From the NCBI RefSeq assembly GCF_013009345.1, contig NZ_JABELE010000008.1, positions 62,001 through 126,000 on the forward strand: a stretch of 64,000 nucleotides of DNA, in the 5' to 3' direction. Made by a program: the position numbers and the translations under genes. This DNA is from Acinetobacter geminorum. Its GTDB lineage: Bacteria > Pseudomonadota > Gammaproteobacteria > Pseudomonadales > Moraxellaceae. Under the pieces are notes generated by a model. It saw only the letters and a program-made list of their open reading frames with translations, was not told where the DNA came from and did no database searches. Of this stretch, positions 43,442-52,093 are shown one piece after another; position 1 is the first letter of the stretch; the number at the start of each line of letters is the position of its first letter.

Positions 43442-43759
43442 TTAGTAATTTATTAGAAAATTTATAAAATAAAAAAATCCTAAACTTGCTATCACACTTA
43501 AAAGAACTTTTTTTAGGTAAATAGCGATTACAATACAAAATATTGCTGCATAAATATAAGAATTATTTATCACACCTCTTAAATGGTCACCATCGAAAAA
43601 AATAACTGGAATACAGATTGCAGTTAACAAACAAGGTGCAGAATAGTTAAGCATCTTATTCAGAATAAGCGGCAGTTTAATTTTTACTTGAGGTTCTAAA
43701 AAATAATAGCGATTAAAAAAGACGATTGCTGCCAAGCCTAGAATCATAAACCAAGACAT
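43442..43759 (-). CDS. azlD: AzlD-family small subunit of a branched-chain amino-acid exporter
   Basis: 105 residues with four hydrophobic helices. The FFNRYYFLEPQ to LNYSAPCLLTAICIPVIFF region matches the AzlD family (here the usual RxxP loop is FLEP). It partners AzlC, encoded 1 base upstream; together they export branched-chain amino acids and analogues. Confidence 0.78.
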   Translation of the reverse strand: MSWFMILGLAAIVFFNRYYFLEPQVKIKLPLILNKMLNYSAPCLLTAICIPVIFFDGDHLRGVINNSYIYAAIFCIVIAIYLKKVLLSVIASLGFFYFINFLINY

Positions 43760-43760
43760 G

Positions 43761-44477
43761 CTATTTCTCCTTACTCATTTTTTCAGTTAAAACTGCAATC
43801 AACATTCCCATCAATCCTGAAAGTAAAATCGCCCCCTCAATTTGATAAAATTTAAATAAAAACCCACTTAAACAAGTTGTTAGCACACCAGCTATGACCG
43901 GAAATCCTTTACATAACGGCACAATCATGGCAATAAAAATAGCAACGATCGAAAAATCCAAATGGTAATTTAAAAGATCAGGTATCACAGTTGCCAGCAG
44001 TATTCCCACCAAACTAAAAGCAACCCAAAATAAATAAAAACACAGTCCAGCTCCGAGCAGATATTCCGAACTTCTTTTTTCAAATGGAGCACTCACCGCA
44101 AACAATTCATCTGTTAATAAAAAGCCTAAACTCAATCGTTTAGGTAGGGACAAAATAGCAATGTCATTTCTTAAAGTTAATGCATAAATAAAATGCTGAG
44201 CCGTTAAAAAGAAAATAGTCAAATAAATTGTAAAAACAGATGCTCCTTCCATAGCCATGCTTAAGCTAACCAACTGAGCAGCTCCAGCAAAGACGAGCCC
44301 AGACATTGCGAGTGCTTTATAGAAAGATAATCCTGCATGAATTGCCATAGATCCCGCTAAGATTGCCCACGGAATAATAGAAATTGACAAGGGCAAAATA
44401 TCCATTGCACCACGTAAAAATAAATAGGATGGCTTATTTTTTGAAAACCCAACTGGCTGATTAAGCTGAATATTCAT
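43761..44477 (-). CDS. azlC: AzlC-family branched-chain amino-acid exporter
   Basis: 238 residues and about seven helices. The family core is visible (LPLSISIIPWAILAGSMAIHAGLSFYKALAMSGLVFAGAAQLVSLSM, then FLTAQHFIYALTLRNDIAILS). Forms a two-component exporter with AzlD. The AraC-type gene at 44566 lies 88 bases upstream on the same strand and may control the pair. Confidence 0.82.
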   Translation of the reverse strand: MNIQLNQPVGFSKNKPSYLFLRGAMDILPLSISIIPWAILAGSMAIHAGLSFYKALAMSGLVFAGAAQLVSLSMAMEGASVFTIYLTIFFLTAQHFIYALTLRNDIAILSLPKRLSLGFLLTDELFAVSAPFEKRSSEYLLGAGLCFYLFWVAFSLVGILLATVIPDLLNYHLDFSIVAIFIAMIVPLCKGFPVIAGVLTTCLSGFLFKFYQIEGAILLSGLMGMLIAVLTEKMSKEK

Positions 44478-44565
44478 ATATAAAATCCAATATAAGAAAC
44501 ATCTCTATACCATGCTTGATGAGTGCCGACTTATATTGGATAAAATTGCTTTAAAACTAATTTAT

Positions 44566-45390
44566 TTATATGTTCAAACTTGCTACATATTGAGTGGGTG
44601 TGACGCCCATTGCTTTTTTAAAGTGACGGTTAAAATGGCTTTGGTCAGAAAAACCACATTGTTGTGCCACCATGGCAATTTGGTCCCCCTGCTTTAATAA
44701 TTGTCTTGCTTTTTGTAAACGTGCTTGTACAAGCCAAGCATGAGGTGGCAAGCCCACATATTTTTTAAATTGCCTTAAGAAATGCCAGGCGCTCAAGCCG
44801 ACCATGTCAGCCAAATCTTGTAAAGAAAAGTTGGTTTCAGGCATTTCTACGAGCAATTCTTTAATTCTTAATATTTTTGAATATGCTTCAGGTAACTCAC
44901 AAAAAGTATGATTTGATTTACCATGCCTCTTCATAAGACAAGCTAACGTCGTTAAATACATCGTTTCTTTGAGTAGAAAATTATCTTTTTGTTCTAATAA
45001 ATCAAAAAGCAAGCAAAGCTGTTGAGCCAAACCTAGGTCGCGAATCACAGCTTGAGGAAACCATGGTGCACCATGTGGATTTTCAAAAAAATCTTGGCTA
45101 ACTTCTGCCAACATTTCAGGTGTTGGATAGATCGCTCGATAACGCCACCCCGATTCAACAGCCGATGAGCCAGTATGAATCTCGTCAGCATTTACTAAAA
45201 TAATATCGCCTTTAGGAGCTACATGTAGCTGTCCCGTCCTAAAAAAAGACTGTGCTCCTTCTTCAATTACCCCAATACAGTACCCTTCATGAGTATGCTT
45301 TGAAAATTGTGTTTGGTGATAATGTGCTTTTAGTAACTCTAAACCGCCCAACTCTCGCACATGCAGATAATCGGCTTGCTCCCGCTGCAT
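44566..45390 (-). CDS. AraC-family transcription regulator
   Basis: 274 residues. The N-terminal cupin domain (about 20-130; THEGYCIGVIEEGAQSFFRTGQLHVAPKGDIILVNADEIHTG) senses a ligand; two C-terminal HTH motifs (about 165-270; FSLQDLADMVGLSAWHFLRQFKKYVGLPPHAWLVQARLQKARQLL and IAMVAQQCGFSDQSHFNRHFKKAMGVTPTQYV) bind DNA. Regulators of this form often sit beside AzlCD or LysE exporters and respond to the exported amino acid. Here it precedes azlCD on the same strand. Confidence 0.85.
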   Translation of the reverse strand: MQREQADYLHVRELGGLELLKAHYHQTQFSKHTHEGYCIGVIEEGAQSFFRTGQLHVAPKGDIILVNADEIHTGSSAVESGWRYRAIYPTPEMLAEVSQDFFENPHGAPWFPQAVIRDLGLAQQLCLLFDLLEQKDNFLLKETMYLTTLACLMKRHGKSNHTFCELPEAYSKILRIKELLVEMPETNFSLQDLADMVGLSAWHFLRQFKKYVGLPPHAWLVQARLQKARQLLKQGDQIAMVAQQCGFSDQSHFNRHFKKAMGVTPTQYVASLNI

Positions 45391-45495
45391 AAATACGTCT
45401 CATCTATTCAATAAAAAAACCATAGCATGTTTTAACAAACTGAATAGAACAAAATTGCTCTATGAAAATAATCTGATTAAACGTTTACTTGGGCT

Positions 45496-45981
45496 TTATT
45501 GATAGATCTGTCCGTCATGTTTAAGCCATCCACCTTCATGACGACCTTGTGGATCGTGATGAGTCCAATGTAGTACACCACCTTTTGGGTTGTATTCATA
45601 TTCGCCATAAAACTCAACGATGTCACCTTTATTTAGATTAGAAATTTTAGGTGCCAAATCGATATTATGTGCAACCAAAATTGAAAGGCCATTTTCTAAT
45701 ACTAGAATGAATTTCTGGTGTCTTGACCCATCATTATCATCTCTTAAAATTGCTTTGACTCGACCACTTCCCTGCACTTGAACATTACTTTGTCTCTGCT
45801 CATAAGCAGCTTTTACAGTGTCCACCCCATTATTTGAAAGTGTAGTTTCATTACGCTGAGCTGCGGGTATAGTTGATGATGGTGATTGACTTTGCTTATG
45901 TCCAGATAAATCCAGACCAAAATACGCAGCAATCAATAAAATAATCACACCACCAATACTGAGATTTTTTTTATTTGTCAT
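45496..45981 (-). CDS. DUF3465-domain exported protein
   Basis: 161 residues. An N-terminal membrane anchor or signal (about 8-25; IGGVIILLIAAYFGLDL) is followed by a Ser/Gln/Asn-rich linker. The C-terminal DUF3465 OB-like domain (about 68-160) reads VQGSGRVKAILRDDNDGSRHQKFILVLENGLSILVAHNIDLAPKI, ending GVLHWTHHDPQGRHEGGWLKHDGQIYQ. It is probably periplasmic; the domain is found with nucleic-acid-like OB folds, but no activity is known. Monocistronic. Confidence 0.75.
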   Translation of the reverse strand: MTNKKNLSIGGVIILLIAAYFGLDLSGHKQSQSPSSTIPAAQRNETTLSNNGVDTVKAAYEQRQSNVQVQGSGRVKAILRDDNDGSRHQKFILVLENGLSILVAHNIDLAPKISNLNKGDIVEFYGEYEYNPKGGVLHWTHHDPQGRHEGGWLKHDGQIYQ

Positions 45982-46006
45982 TGTATACCCTTATTTTAAC
46001 TGAGAT

Positions 46007-46033
46007 AAAAAAAGCCCCAATGGGGCTTTTTTT
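46007..46033. terminator. Bidirectional-looking terminator after tsf
   Basis: Stem AAAAAAAGCCCCA / TGGGGCTTTTTTT with a one-base centre. It ends the rpsB-tsf transcript on the minus strand. Confidence 0.88.
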
Positions 46034-46046
46034 ATTGTGATACGAA

Positions 46047-46922
46047 TTACTTCGCAGCAGCTTGAGCAGCAGCAACTTCTTCAGCGAAGCTAAGTTCTGC
46101 TTTCTTCTCAATACCTTCACCAACTTCGAAACGTACGAATTCAGCAACAGTAGTACCAGTTGCTTTTAATACATCAGCAACTTTCTTGTCGTTGTCGATT
46201 ACATACATTTGACGATCAAGAGCAACTTCGTTCAAGTATTTATCAACTGAACCAGTTACCATTTTCTCAACGATGTTAGCTGGTTTACCAGATTCTAACG
46301 CTTTCGCTTCAGCAATTTCTTTTTCTTTAGCGATAAGGTCAGCAGGAACAGCTTCAGCATTTACAGCTACTGGGTTGAATGCAGCAACGTGCATTGCAAT
46401 ACCTTTACCAGTATCAGCATCACCAGTATAAGAAACTACAACACCGATTTTTAAACCGTGTTTGTAGATAGCCAAGTTTTCGCCTTCAACGATTTTCGCG
46501 CGACGAACTTGGATGTTTTCACCGATTTTTTGAACAAGTGCAATACGAGCTTCTTCAACTGATTGACCGTCTGCTAATTTTAATTCAGCGATTTTAGCAG
46601 CATCAGTTTCACCAGCAGCTAAAGCAGCAGTAGCAACAGCTTTTGAGAAGTTAGAGAAGTTTTCGTCTTTAGCAACGAAGTCAGTTTGACAGTTAACTTC
46701 AACTAAAATTGCTTTGTTGCCTTCTTGAACGATTGTGATTGCACCGTCAGCAGCAATGTTACCAGCTTTTTTAGCAGCTTTAGCTTGACCAGATTTACGA
46801 AGGTTATCAATAGCAAGCTCGATGTCACCGTTCGCTTCTGTTAATGCTTTTTTGCATTCCATCATTGCAAGACCAGTACGGTCACGTAATTCTTTTACCA
46901 TGCTTGCAGTAATTGCAGTCAT
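46047..46922 (-). CDS. tsf: Translation elongation factor Ts
   Basis: Nucleotide exchange factor that recycles EF-Tu-GDP. 291 residues, full length. The N-terminal UBA-like motif VKELRDRTGLAMMECKKALTEANGDIELAIDNLRKSG, the core VNCQTDFVAKDENF and the HVAAFNPVAVNAE region are present. The ribosome binding site AGGAG precedes the ATG. It follows rpsB with 137 bases between, including a terminator-like hairpin (46965-46993). Codon use is strongly biased, as in ribosomal genes. Confidence 0.96.
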   Translation of the reverse strand: MTAITASMVKELRDRTGLAMMECKKALTEANGDIELAIDNLRKSGQAKAAKKAGNIAADGAITIVQEGNKAILVEVNCQTDFVAKDENFSNFSKAVATAALAAGETDAAKIAELKLADGQSVEEARIALVQKIGENIQVRRAKIVEGENLAIYKHGLKIGVVVSYTGDADTGKGIAMHVAAFNPVAVNAEAVPADLIAKEKEIAEAKALESGKPANIVEKMVTGSVDKYLNEVALDRQMYVIDNDKKVADVLKATGTTVAEFVRFEVGEGIEKKAELSFAEEVAAAQAAAK

Positions 46923-46964
46923 GTTGATCTCCTAAAATCGGTAGAAAATAAATCTTTTCAACAA

Positions 46965-46993
46965 AAACGGCCCAAAGAAACTCTGGGCCGTTT
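46965..46993 (-). terminator. Attenuating terminator between rpsB and tsf
   Basis: Stem AAACGGCCCA / TGGGCCGTTT (10 bp) with a 9-base loop; the minus strand runs on as TTTTTG. It sits within the operon, so it should reduce tsf expression relative to rpsB. Confidence 0.75.
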
Positions 46994-47059
46994 GCACTCT
47001 CGACGCTTAATTTGCCACCATTACATGTCGCAAAAATGACAAGCCTGCGTCAAAACGCA

Positions 47060-47812
47060 TTAAGCCTCAGAAGCGTCTTTCGCAGCGTCATCGCCTTTTG
47101 CTTGAGCGTTCGCTTGAGATTGAGCGTATTCTTTACCAGCAAGAATTGCGTCAGCCATAGCTGAAGCATATAGAGTTACTGCACGGATCGCATCGTCGTT
47201 ACCAGGAATAACGTAATCAACGTTATCTGGGTTAGAGTTTGTATCAACGATACCGATAACAGGAATACCTAAGTTCTTCGCTTCTTTGATTGCAATCGCT
47301 TCGTGATCAACGTCGATTACAAATAATGCGTCAGGTAAACCACCCATGTTTTTAACGCCGCCTAAAGAGCGCTCAAGTTTTTCCATCTCACGAGCACGTT
47401 CTAAAGCTTCACGTTTAGTAAGCTTAGCAAAAGTACCATCTTGAGATTGAGTTTGAAGATCTTTTAAACGGTTGATAGATTGGCGAAGTGTTTTCCAGTT
47501 CGTCAACATACCACCTAACCAACGGTGATCTACATATGGTTGACCAGCGCGTTGAGCTTGTTCACGGATGATGTTAGAAGCAGCACGTTTTGTACCAACG
47601 AACAAAACTTTGTTCTTTTTGCTTGCTAATTGGTTAGCGAAGTTCAAAGCATCATTTAACGCAGGAACAGTGTGCTCAAGGTTGATGATGTGAATTTTGT
47701 TGCGCGCGCCAAAAATGTATTGACGCATTTTTGGGTTCCAGAAACGAGTTTGGTGACCAAAGTGCGCACCTGCTTGAAGAAGGTCGCGCATGCTTACGTT
47801 GTAATCTGCCAT
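47060..47812 (-). CDS. rpsB: 30S ribosomal protein S2
   Basis: 250 residues from the ATG at 47812 (MADYNVSMRDLLQAGAHFGHQTRFWNPKM), with an AAGG site upstream; the longer frame from 47926 is leader, not protein. S2 motifs are YIFGARNKIHIINLEHTVPAL, FVGTKRAASNIIREQAQRAGQPYVDHRWLGGMLTNW and PVIGIVDTNSNPDNVDYVIPGNDDAIRAV. First gene of rpsB-tsf. Expression probably depends on S2 binding its own leader, as in other gamma-proteobacteria. Confidence 0.96.
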   Translation of the reverse strand: MADYNVSMRDLLQAGAHFGHQTRFWNPKMRQYIFGARNKIHIINLEHTVPALNDALNFANQLASKKNKVLFVGTKRAASNIIREQAQRAGQPYVDHRWLGGMLTNWKTLRQSINRLKDLQTQSQDGTFAKLTKREALERAREMEKLERSLGGVKNMGGLPDALFVIDVDHEAIAIKEAKNLGIPVIGIVDTNSNPDNVDYVIPGNDDAIRAVTLYASAMADAILAGKEYAQSQANAQAKGDDAAKDASEA

Positions 47813-47971
47813 TTTCTTTACCTTAAAAGTTGGGTTAGGCCTCCATATATCCGCATTCTCCACCCTTTTACAGGCACCCAGAGTAATGTGACGATATATG
47901 TGCGGATTTTTTACTCCATCTATCAAAATTCTTCGTAAAAGATATTCACGAAAAGCATTTGATAAAATGGG
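47813..47971 (-). promoter_or_regulatory. rpsB leader (candidate S2 autoregulatory element)
   Basis: About 160 bases of untranslated leader lie between the predicted start site and rpsB. The mRNA arms ATCCGCA (47901-47907 region) and TGCGGAT (47849-47855) can pair across 45 bases, enclosing further small hairpins and a GGGTGCC stretch. Autoregulation through the rpsB leader is known in gamma-proteobacteria; here it is inferred from position and pairing. Confidence 0.45.
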
Positions 47972-47977
47972 CGGCTA

Positions 47978-48007
47978 TTTATACCATAGACGCTTGTAAA
48001 TTACCAA
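47978..48007 (-). promoter_or_regulatory. Candidate rpsB promoter
   Basis: On the minus strand TTGGTA (48002-48007) and TATAAA (47978-47983) are 18 bases apart. The map start codon is at 48023 on the other strand, so the two promoters share this short gap. Confidence 0.45.
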
Positions 48008-48022
48008 AAGTTTTTAGAGATC

Positions 48023-48847
48023 ATGAACAGTACTTATACAGCTCCACGTCGATTAATCAAAACTCCAGATGAAATTGAAAAAATGCGCATTGCAGGACGA
48101 CTGGCAGCTGAAGTTCTAGAGATGATCAAGCCCCATATTAAGGCAGGTGTAAGTACACTTGAACTTGATACCATTTGTCGTAATCACATTGAAAATGTGC
48201 AGCATGCTATTCCTGCATGTGTAGGCTATGGTGGAGCTCCTGGGCGCCCTGCTTTTCAACACTCTATTTGTACTTCGGTTAACCATGTTGTCTGTCATGG
48301 TATTCCCTCTGAAAATAAAATTTTAAAAAATGGTGACATCCTTAATATTGACGTCACTGTCATTAAAGATGGTTATCACGGCGATACCAACATGATGTAT
48401 GTCGTTGGTGGTGAAACTTCTATTTTAGCCAACCGTCTATGTAAAGTTGCTCAAGAAGCGATGTATCGCGGGATGGCAACCGTTAGAGATGGTTCATATT
48501 TAGGCGATATCGGCCATGCAATCCAAAAGTATGTCGAATCAGAACGTTTTAGCGTAGTACGAGAATATTGTGGTCACGGTATTGGAACCGTTTTCCATGA
48601 TGAACCTCAAGTATTACACTATGGTCAAGCTGGTACAGGTATGCGTCTTGAAGCAGGTATGACTTTTACGATTGAACCTATGGTAAATGCAGGTGTATGG
48701 CAAACTAAATTGTTAGGTGACAAATGGACTGTCGTAACCAAAGACCATAAACTTTCAGCTCAATATGAACATACTATTTTAGTTACTCAAACGGGCATTG
48801 AAGTCTTAACTGCTCGTCCTGAAGAAGACTTATCTCGCTTCAACTAA
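48023..48847 (+). CDS. map: Type I methionine aminopeptidase
   Basis: Removes the initiator Met from new proteins. 274 residues. Metal ligands are visible in the pita-bread fold: Asp in NIDVTVIKDGYHGDTNMM (two Asp), His in EYCGHGIGTVFHDEPQ, Glu in FTIEPMVN and Glu in SAQYEHTILVT. Essential gene, divergent from rpsB-tsf, an arrangement conserved in many gamma-proteobacteria. It ends at a terminator at 48867. Confidence 0.95.
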   Translation: MNSTYTAPRRLIKTPDEIEKMRIAGRLAAEVLEMIKPHIKAGVSTLELDTICRNHIENVQHAIPACVGYGGAPGRPAFQHSICTSVNHVVCHGIPSENKILKNGDILNIDVTVIKDGYHGDTNMMYVVGGETSILANRLCKVAQEAMYRGMATVRDGSYLGDIGHAIQKYVESERFSVVREYCGHGIGTVFHDEPQVLHYGQAGTGMRLEAGMTFTIEPMVNAGVWQTKLLGDKWTVVTKDHKLSAQYEHTILVTQTGIEVLTARPEEDLSRFN

Positions 48848-48866
48848 TAGTTTAACAAACTTAAAT

Positions 48867-48891
48867 AAAAGGCTACTTTATGTAGCCTTTT
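48867..48891 (+). terminator. Terminator after map
   Basis: Stem AAAAGGCTAC / GTAGCCTTTT with a 5-base loop and a T-rich tail. Confidence 0.85.
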
Positions 48892-49053
48892 ATTATTTAT
48901 TATGTATTTTTCATTAATAAATCTTTCTAAATATAAACAAATATTTCAAAAAAATTACAATTATTAATTTTTAATACACAATCATTTTAATAAAACACGC
49001 TATGGTGGGCTCAATAAAAATCAGTAAACAAATGCCGGACATGGAGTCCTTTT

Positions 49054-50172
49054 ATGATGAAAAAGTCATTATTTTGTATGACAGCTGCCTTTTTTGCTCT
49101 GCCAACAGCCACTTACGCTGCATCTCCATATTTTAGTTTAAAAGATGGCGATGGCTTCAAACGTTTTTCTGTCTCAGCTGGTTGGCTCCATGCCATGCCT
49201 CAAGGCTCAGGAAACCCTGTTAATATCAATACTAGCGTTGCAGAAGGTACAACATCTAAAGTTGGAGATGTATCTACAAAAGCCGTTTTAGATGCAATCG
49301 ACCAAAGTAAAACTTCAGGAAAATTCTGGTATAGCACTATTAGCCTTCTTGATAAGTTTACAGACACTCTTCCCTCATCACTTGCAGGTACAGCAGAAGT
49401 TAATGGTCTTTCTCAATGGCAACAACAAGGTTCTGGCTTAGAAGCTGCTGATGTTGATACTGTTGGTCTTATGTTTAATTACAACTTTACGGACAATTTA
49501 TCTTTAGAAATTAAAGGTGGTATTCCACCTAAAGTAGATATTAATGGAAAAGGTAATATTTATGCTCCCCTTTCTGGAAAAGCGACTCCTCTAAAAGACG
49601 GATCTTTAATAGGAGGAATCATAGGAGATGGAATTTCCGAGGCGGGTGGAGATATTCCTTTAAAACAAGACCTGCATATTACTGATCTTTCTCAGGGGGG
49701 TAAGGCTGCGACTGCTCGTGCATGGTTACCAGCCGTTGAACTACATTATCAATTTGGTAAATCAGGAGTAAATAAGTTCCGTCCTTATATCGGAGCTGGC
49801 GTGATGTATGCATACTTTAATGATTTAAAAATGAATCCCAGTATTGAGGCAGATTTAATTCAAGCGGGTCACATGATCCAGAATATCCATGATGGTAAAG
49901 CTGGTGCAGCATTAGATCGCAAAACATCATCAGCAAATCCTATCGTTAAACTAGAAGCGACCGATACTTTTGCCCCTATTGTAACTTTAGGTGCATCTTA
50001 TGACTTCAATCCAAACTGGTTTGCTGTTGGCTCAGTTTCATATTCCAAAATGAATAGTGAAGCAAAAATCTATGTGACTGATCAAAATACAGGTAAAGAA
50101 CTAATTAAAGCGAACACCAAAATTGATATTGACCCACTCATTACATATGTTGGTATCGGTTACCGCTTCTAA
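49054..50172 (+). CDS. Large OmpW-family outer-membrane protein
   Basis: 372 residues with a signal peptide (to about 22, TYAA). The end is a beta-barrel close, LITYVGIGYRF, with C-terminal Phe as required for barrel assembly. OmpW-type segments are FRPYIGAGVMYAYFND, ATDTFAPIVTLGASYDFNPNWFAVGSVSYSKMNSEAKIYV and FNYNFTDNLSLEIKGGIPPK. Typical OmpW is about 210 residues; the additional length lies mainly in two inserted stretches (about 45-120 and 160-225), perhaps extracellular loops. OmpW/AlkL proteins pass small hydrophobic molecules. RBS GGAG precedes tandem ATGs. Confidence 0.78.
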   Translation: MMKKSLFCMTAAFFALPTATYAASPYFSLKDGDGFKRFSVSAGWLHAMPQGSGNPVNINTSVAEGTTSKVGDVSTKAVLDAIDQSKTSGKFWYSTISLLDKFTDTLPSSLAGTAEVNGLSQWQQQGSGLEAADVDTVGLMFNYNFTDNLSLEIKGGIPPKVDINGKGNIYAPLSGKATPLKDGSLIGGIIGDGISEAGGDIPLKQDLHITDLSQGGKAATARAWLPAVELHYQFGKSGVNKFRPYIGAGVMYAYFNDLKMNPSIEADLIQAGHMIQNIHDGKAGAALDRKTSSANPIVKLEATDTFAPIVTLGASYDFNPNWFAVGSVSYSKMNSEAKIYVTDQNTGKELIKANTKIDIDPLITYVGIGYRF

Positions 50173-50186
50173 CTTTTGTGTCACAC

Positions 50187-50230
50187 AAAGCTATAAAAAC
50201 TTATGCACGTTTTTATAGCTTTCTTTTTTG
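50187..50230 (+). terminator. Strong terminator after the OmpW-family gene
   Basis: Perfect 14-bp stem AAAGCTATAAAAAC / GTTTTTATAGCTTT with an 8-base loop and CTTTTTT tail. Confidence 0.9.
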
Positions 50231-50576
50231 TAGATTTTGCTTCTTTTTAAATCAAAATGCTAAAAAAATGAGCACTTTCATGAAGCCAATAGAAAAAATT
50301 TACTACTCTCCTCTCTTATGAGTATTTACTGATTTATTTCTATTTTTTAATTAATTTTATTTTTAATAAACTAACTCAATAGAATTAGAAAGTAATTTTT
50401 CCTTTTTAGTAAAATTATTTTTTTGGCACAAGCTTTGCTTTATTCATAGCAAGATGAGTCAACGATGATTCAATGAATAAACCAAGACGGCCAACGATGT
50501 CCGCTCTGATCGGTTTGCAGATAGGCAATAAATCGCCTTGCAAATTAAAATTTCGTTCAGTTCAGAGGGACGCCGT
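50231..50576 (+). promoter_or_regulatory. AT-rich upstream region and leader of the nitrate transporter gene
   Basis: The gap has no gene. Its first 200 bases are very AT-rich. The last 120 bases change to mixed composition and hold two copies of CAACGATG (50460-50467 and 50491-50498) and a possible hairpin (TTTGCA...GGC, loop, GCC...TGCAAA) around 50514-50547. This could be an mRNA leader under antitermination by a NasT/ANTAR-type protein as for other nitrate genes, but no such gene is in the window. Confidence 0.3.
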
Positions 50577-51923
50577 ATGTCTTCAAATGTCAATCGAGAT
50601 ACAAAAAAAGCAACTGAAATAAAATTATTTAGCTTTTCTACTCCTGCAATGCGTGCTTTCCATATGACATGGCTCGCATTCTTTGTGTGCTTCTTCGCAT
50701 GGTTTGCCTGTGCTCCACTCATGCCAGTTATTAAAGGGGAATTCGGCTTAACCAAAGACCAGATTGCCAATATTAATATTGCCGCCGTTGCAATTACGAT
50801 TTTAGTACGACTTGTCGTAGGTCCGCTTTGTGATAAATATGGACCGAGGGTTACCTATACAGCCCTTCTCTTGCTTGGCAGTATTCCTGTATTTGGTGTT
50901 GCTGCTGCCAACAGTTATGAGTCTTTTTTATTCTTCCGCTTACTAATTGGTGCAATTGGCGCAAGCTTCGTTATTACGCAATACCATACAAGTGTTATGT
51001 TTGCACCTAATGTTGTAGGCACGGCAAATGCAGCTGCTGCTGGTTGGGGTAATGCTGGTGGCGGTGCAACTCAAGCCTTAATGCCTTTATTGCTCGGTGC
51101 GATTGTAATGTTCGGTGTCGAACAAGCTATGGGTTGGCGTGTTGCATTAATCGTACCAGGCGTAATGATGATCATTGTTGGTATTCTTTATTGGAAACTC
51201 ACCCAAGACTGCCCTCAAGGAAACTTTAAAGAAGTCCGCGCACAAGGTATTGAAGTTGGCAGTGGTAAAAAAGGTGGTATGGCTATTTTAATGCAAGCTG
51301 CTCGCAACTACCGTGTCTGGATTTTATTTGTGGCTTACGGTGCATGTTTCGGGATTGAAATTTTTATCCATAACGTTGCAGCAATGTACTATGTTGATCA
51401 GTTCAAAATGGATTTAAAAACTGCTGGTTTAACCGCGGGGATATTTGGTCTTCTTGCACTCTTTGCTCGTGCACTTGGCGGTATTATTTCCGATAAAGTC
51501 GCACTCAAAAAAGGTTTAGATGGCCGCACTAAAGTACTGGTACTCATGATTTTAGGTGAAGGCTTATTCTTAATTCTCTTTTCTCAAATGAATGTGGTTG
51601 CTCTTGCAATTATTTCTATGACGATTTTTGCCCTGTTTACTCACATGGCTTGTGGCGCGACATATGCTCTCGTACCATTTATTGATCGTAATGCTTTAGG
51701 TGGTGTTGCAGGAATTATTGGTGCAGGCGGAAATGTGGGTGCAGTTGCAGCTGGTTTTTTATTAAAAGGTGTACTCGATATTCAAACTTGTCTATTTATT
51801 TTAGGTGGGTTGGTTATAGTCGCTGGCTGTAGCGTAATTTTGATTCGCTTTACAACAGAACATAAAGAAAAGGAACAAGTCCTTTTTGAACAAGCATTAC
51901 TGGAACGTAACTCTGCTGCTTAA
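50577..51923 (+). CDS. NarK-family nitrate/nitrite transporter
   Basis: MFS transporter of 448 residues and 12 helices. The start at 50577 is chosen since GAGGGA lies 6 bases upstream. Both nitrate signatures are seen: AAAAGWGNAGGGATQALMPLL in helix 5 and GIIGAGGNVGAVAAGF in helix 11, with Arg in SFFFRLL / FFRLLIGAIGAS. Acinetobacter generally uses nitrate for assimilation, so NasA-like import is the likely role; no nitrate reductase gene is adjacent within the window. Confidence 0.85.
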   Translation: MSSNVNRDTKKATEIKLFSFSTPAMRAFHMTWLAFFVCFFAWFACAPLMPVIKGEFGLTKDQIANINIAAVAITILVRLVVGPLCDKYGPRVTYTALLLLGSIPVFGVAAANSYESFLFFRLLIGAIGASFVITQYHTSVMFAPNVVGTANAAAAGWGNAGGGATQALMPLLLGAIVMFGVEQAMGWRVALIVPGVMMIIVGILYWKLTQDCPQGNFKEVRAQGIEVGSGKKGGMAILMQAARNYRVWILFVAYGACFGIEIFIHNVAAMYYVDQFKMDLKTAGLTAGIFGLLALFARALGGIISDKVALKKGLDGRTKVLVLMILGEGLFLILFSQMNVVALAIISMTIFALFTHMACGATYALVPFIDRNALGGVAGIIGAGGNVGAVAAGFLLKGVLDIQTCLFILGGLVIVAGCSVILIRFTTEHKEKEQVLFEQALLERNSAA

Positions 51924-52093
51924 TTTTTACAAGAAGCAGAGATCAAAATGATGTCTGCTTCTTTAATTTTCTTCTCATAAAATAAGATCCTTAAGAACTT
52001 TTTAATTCTTCTTAAATATTCCCTCCAACTATATCGATATTTTTCGATATATCTTCTACAATAAATCATCATTATTATAATTTTCCATTAATC

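Noticed and set aside
47813..47926. Upstream start giving S2 38 additional residues
   Set aside because: The additional residues are unlike any S2 N-terminus and fall in the mRNA leader; MADYNVSMRDLL at 47812 is the true start.
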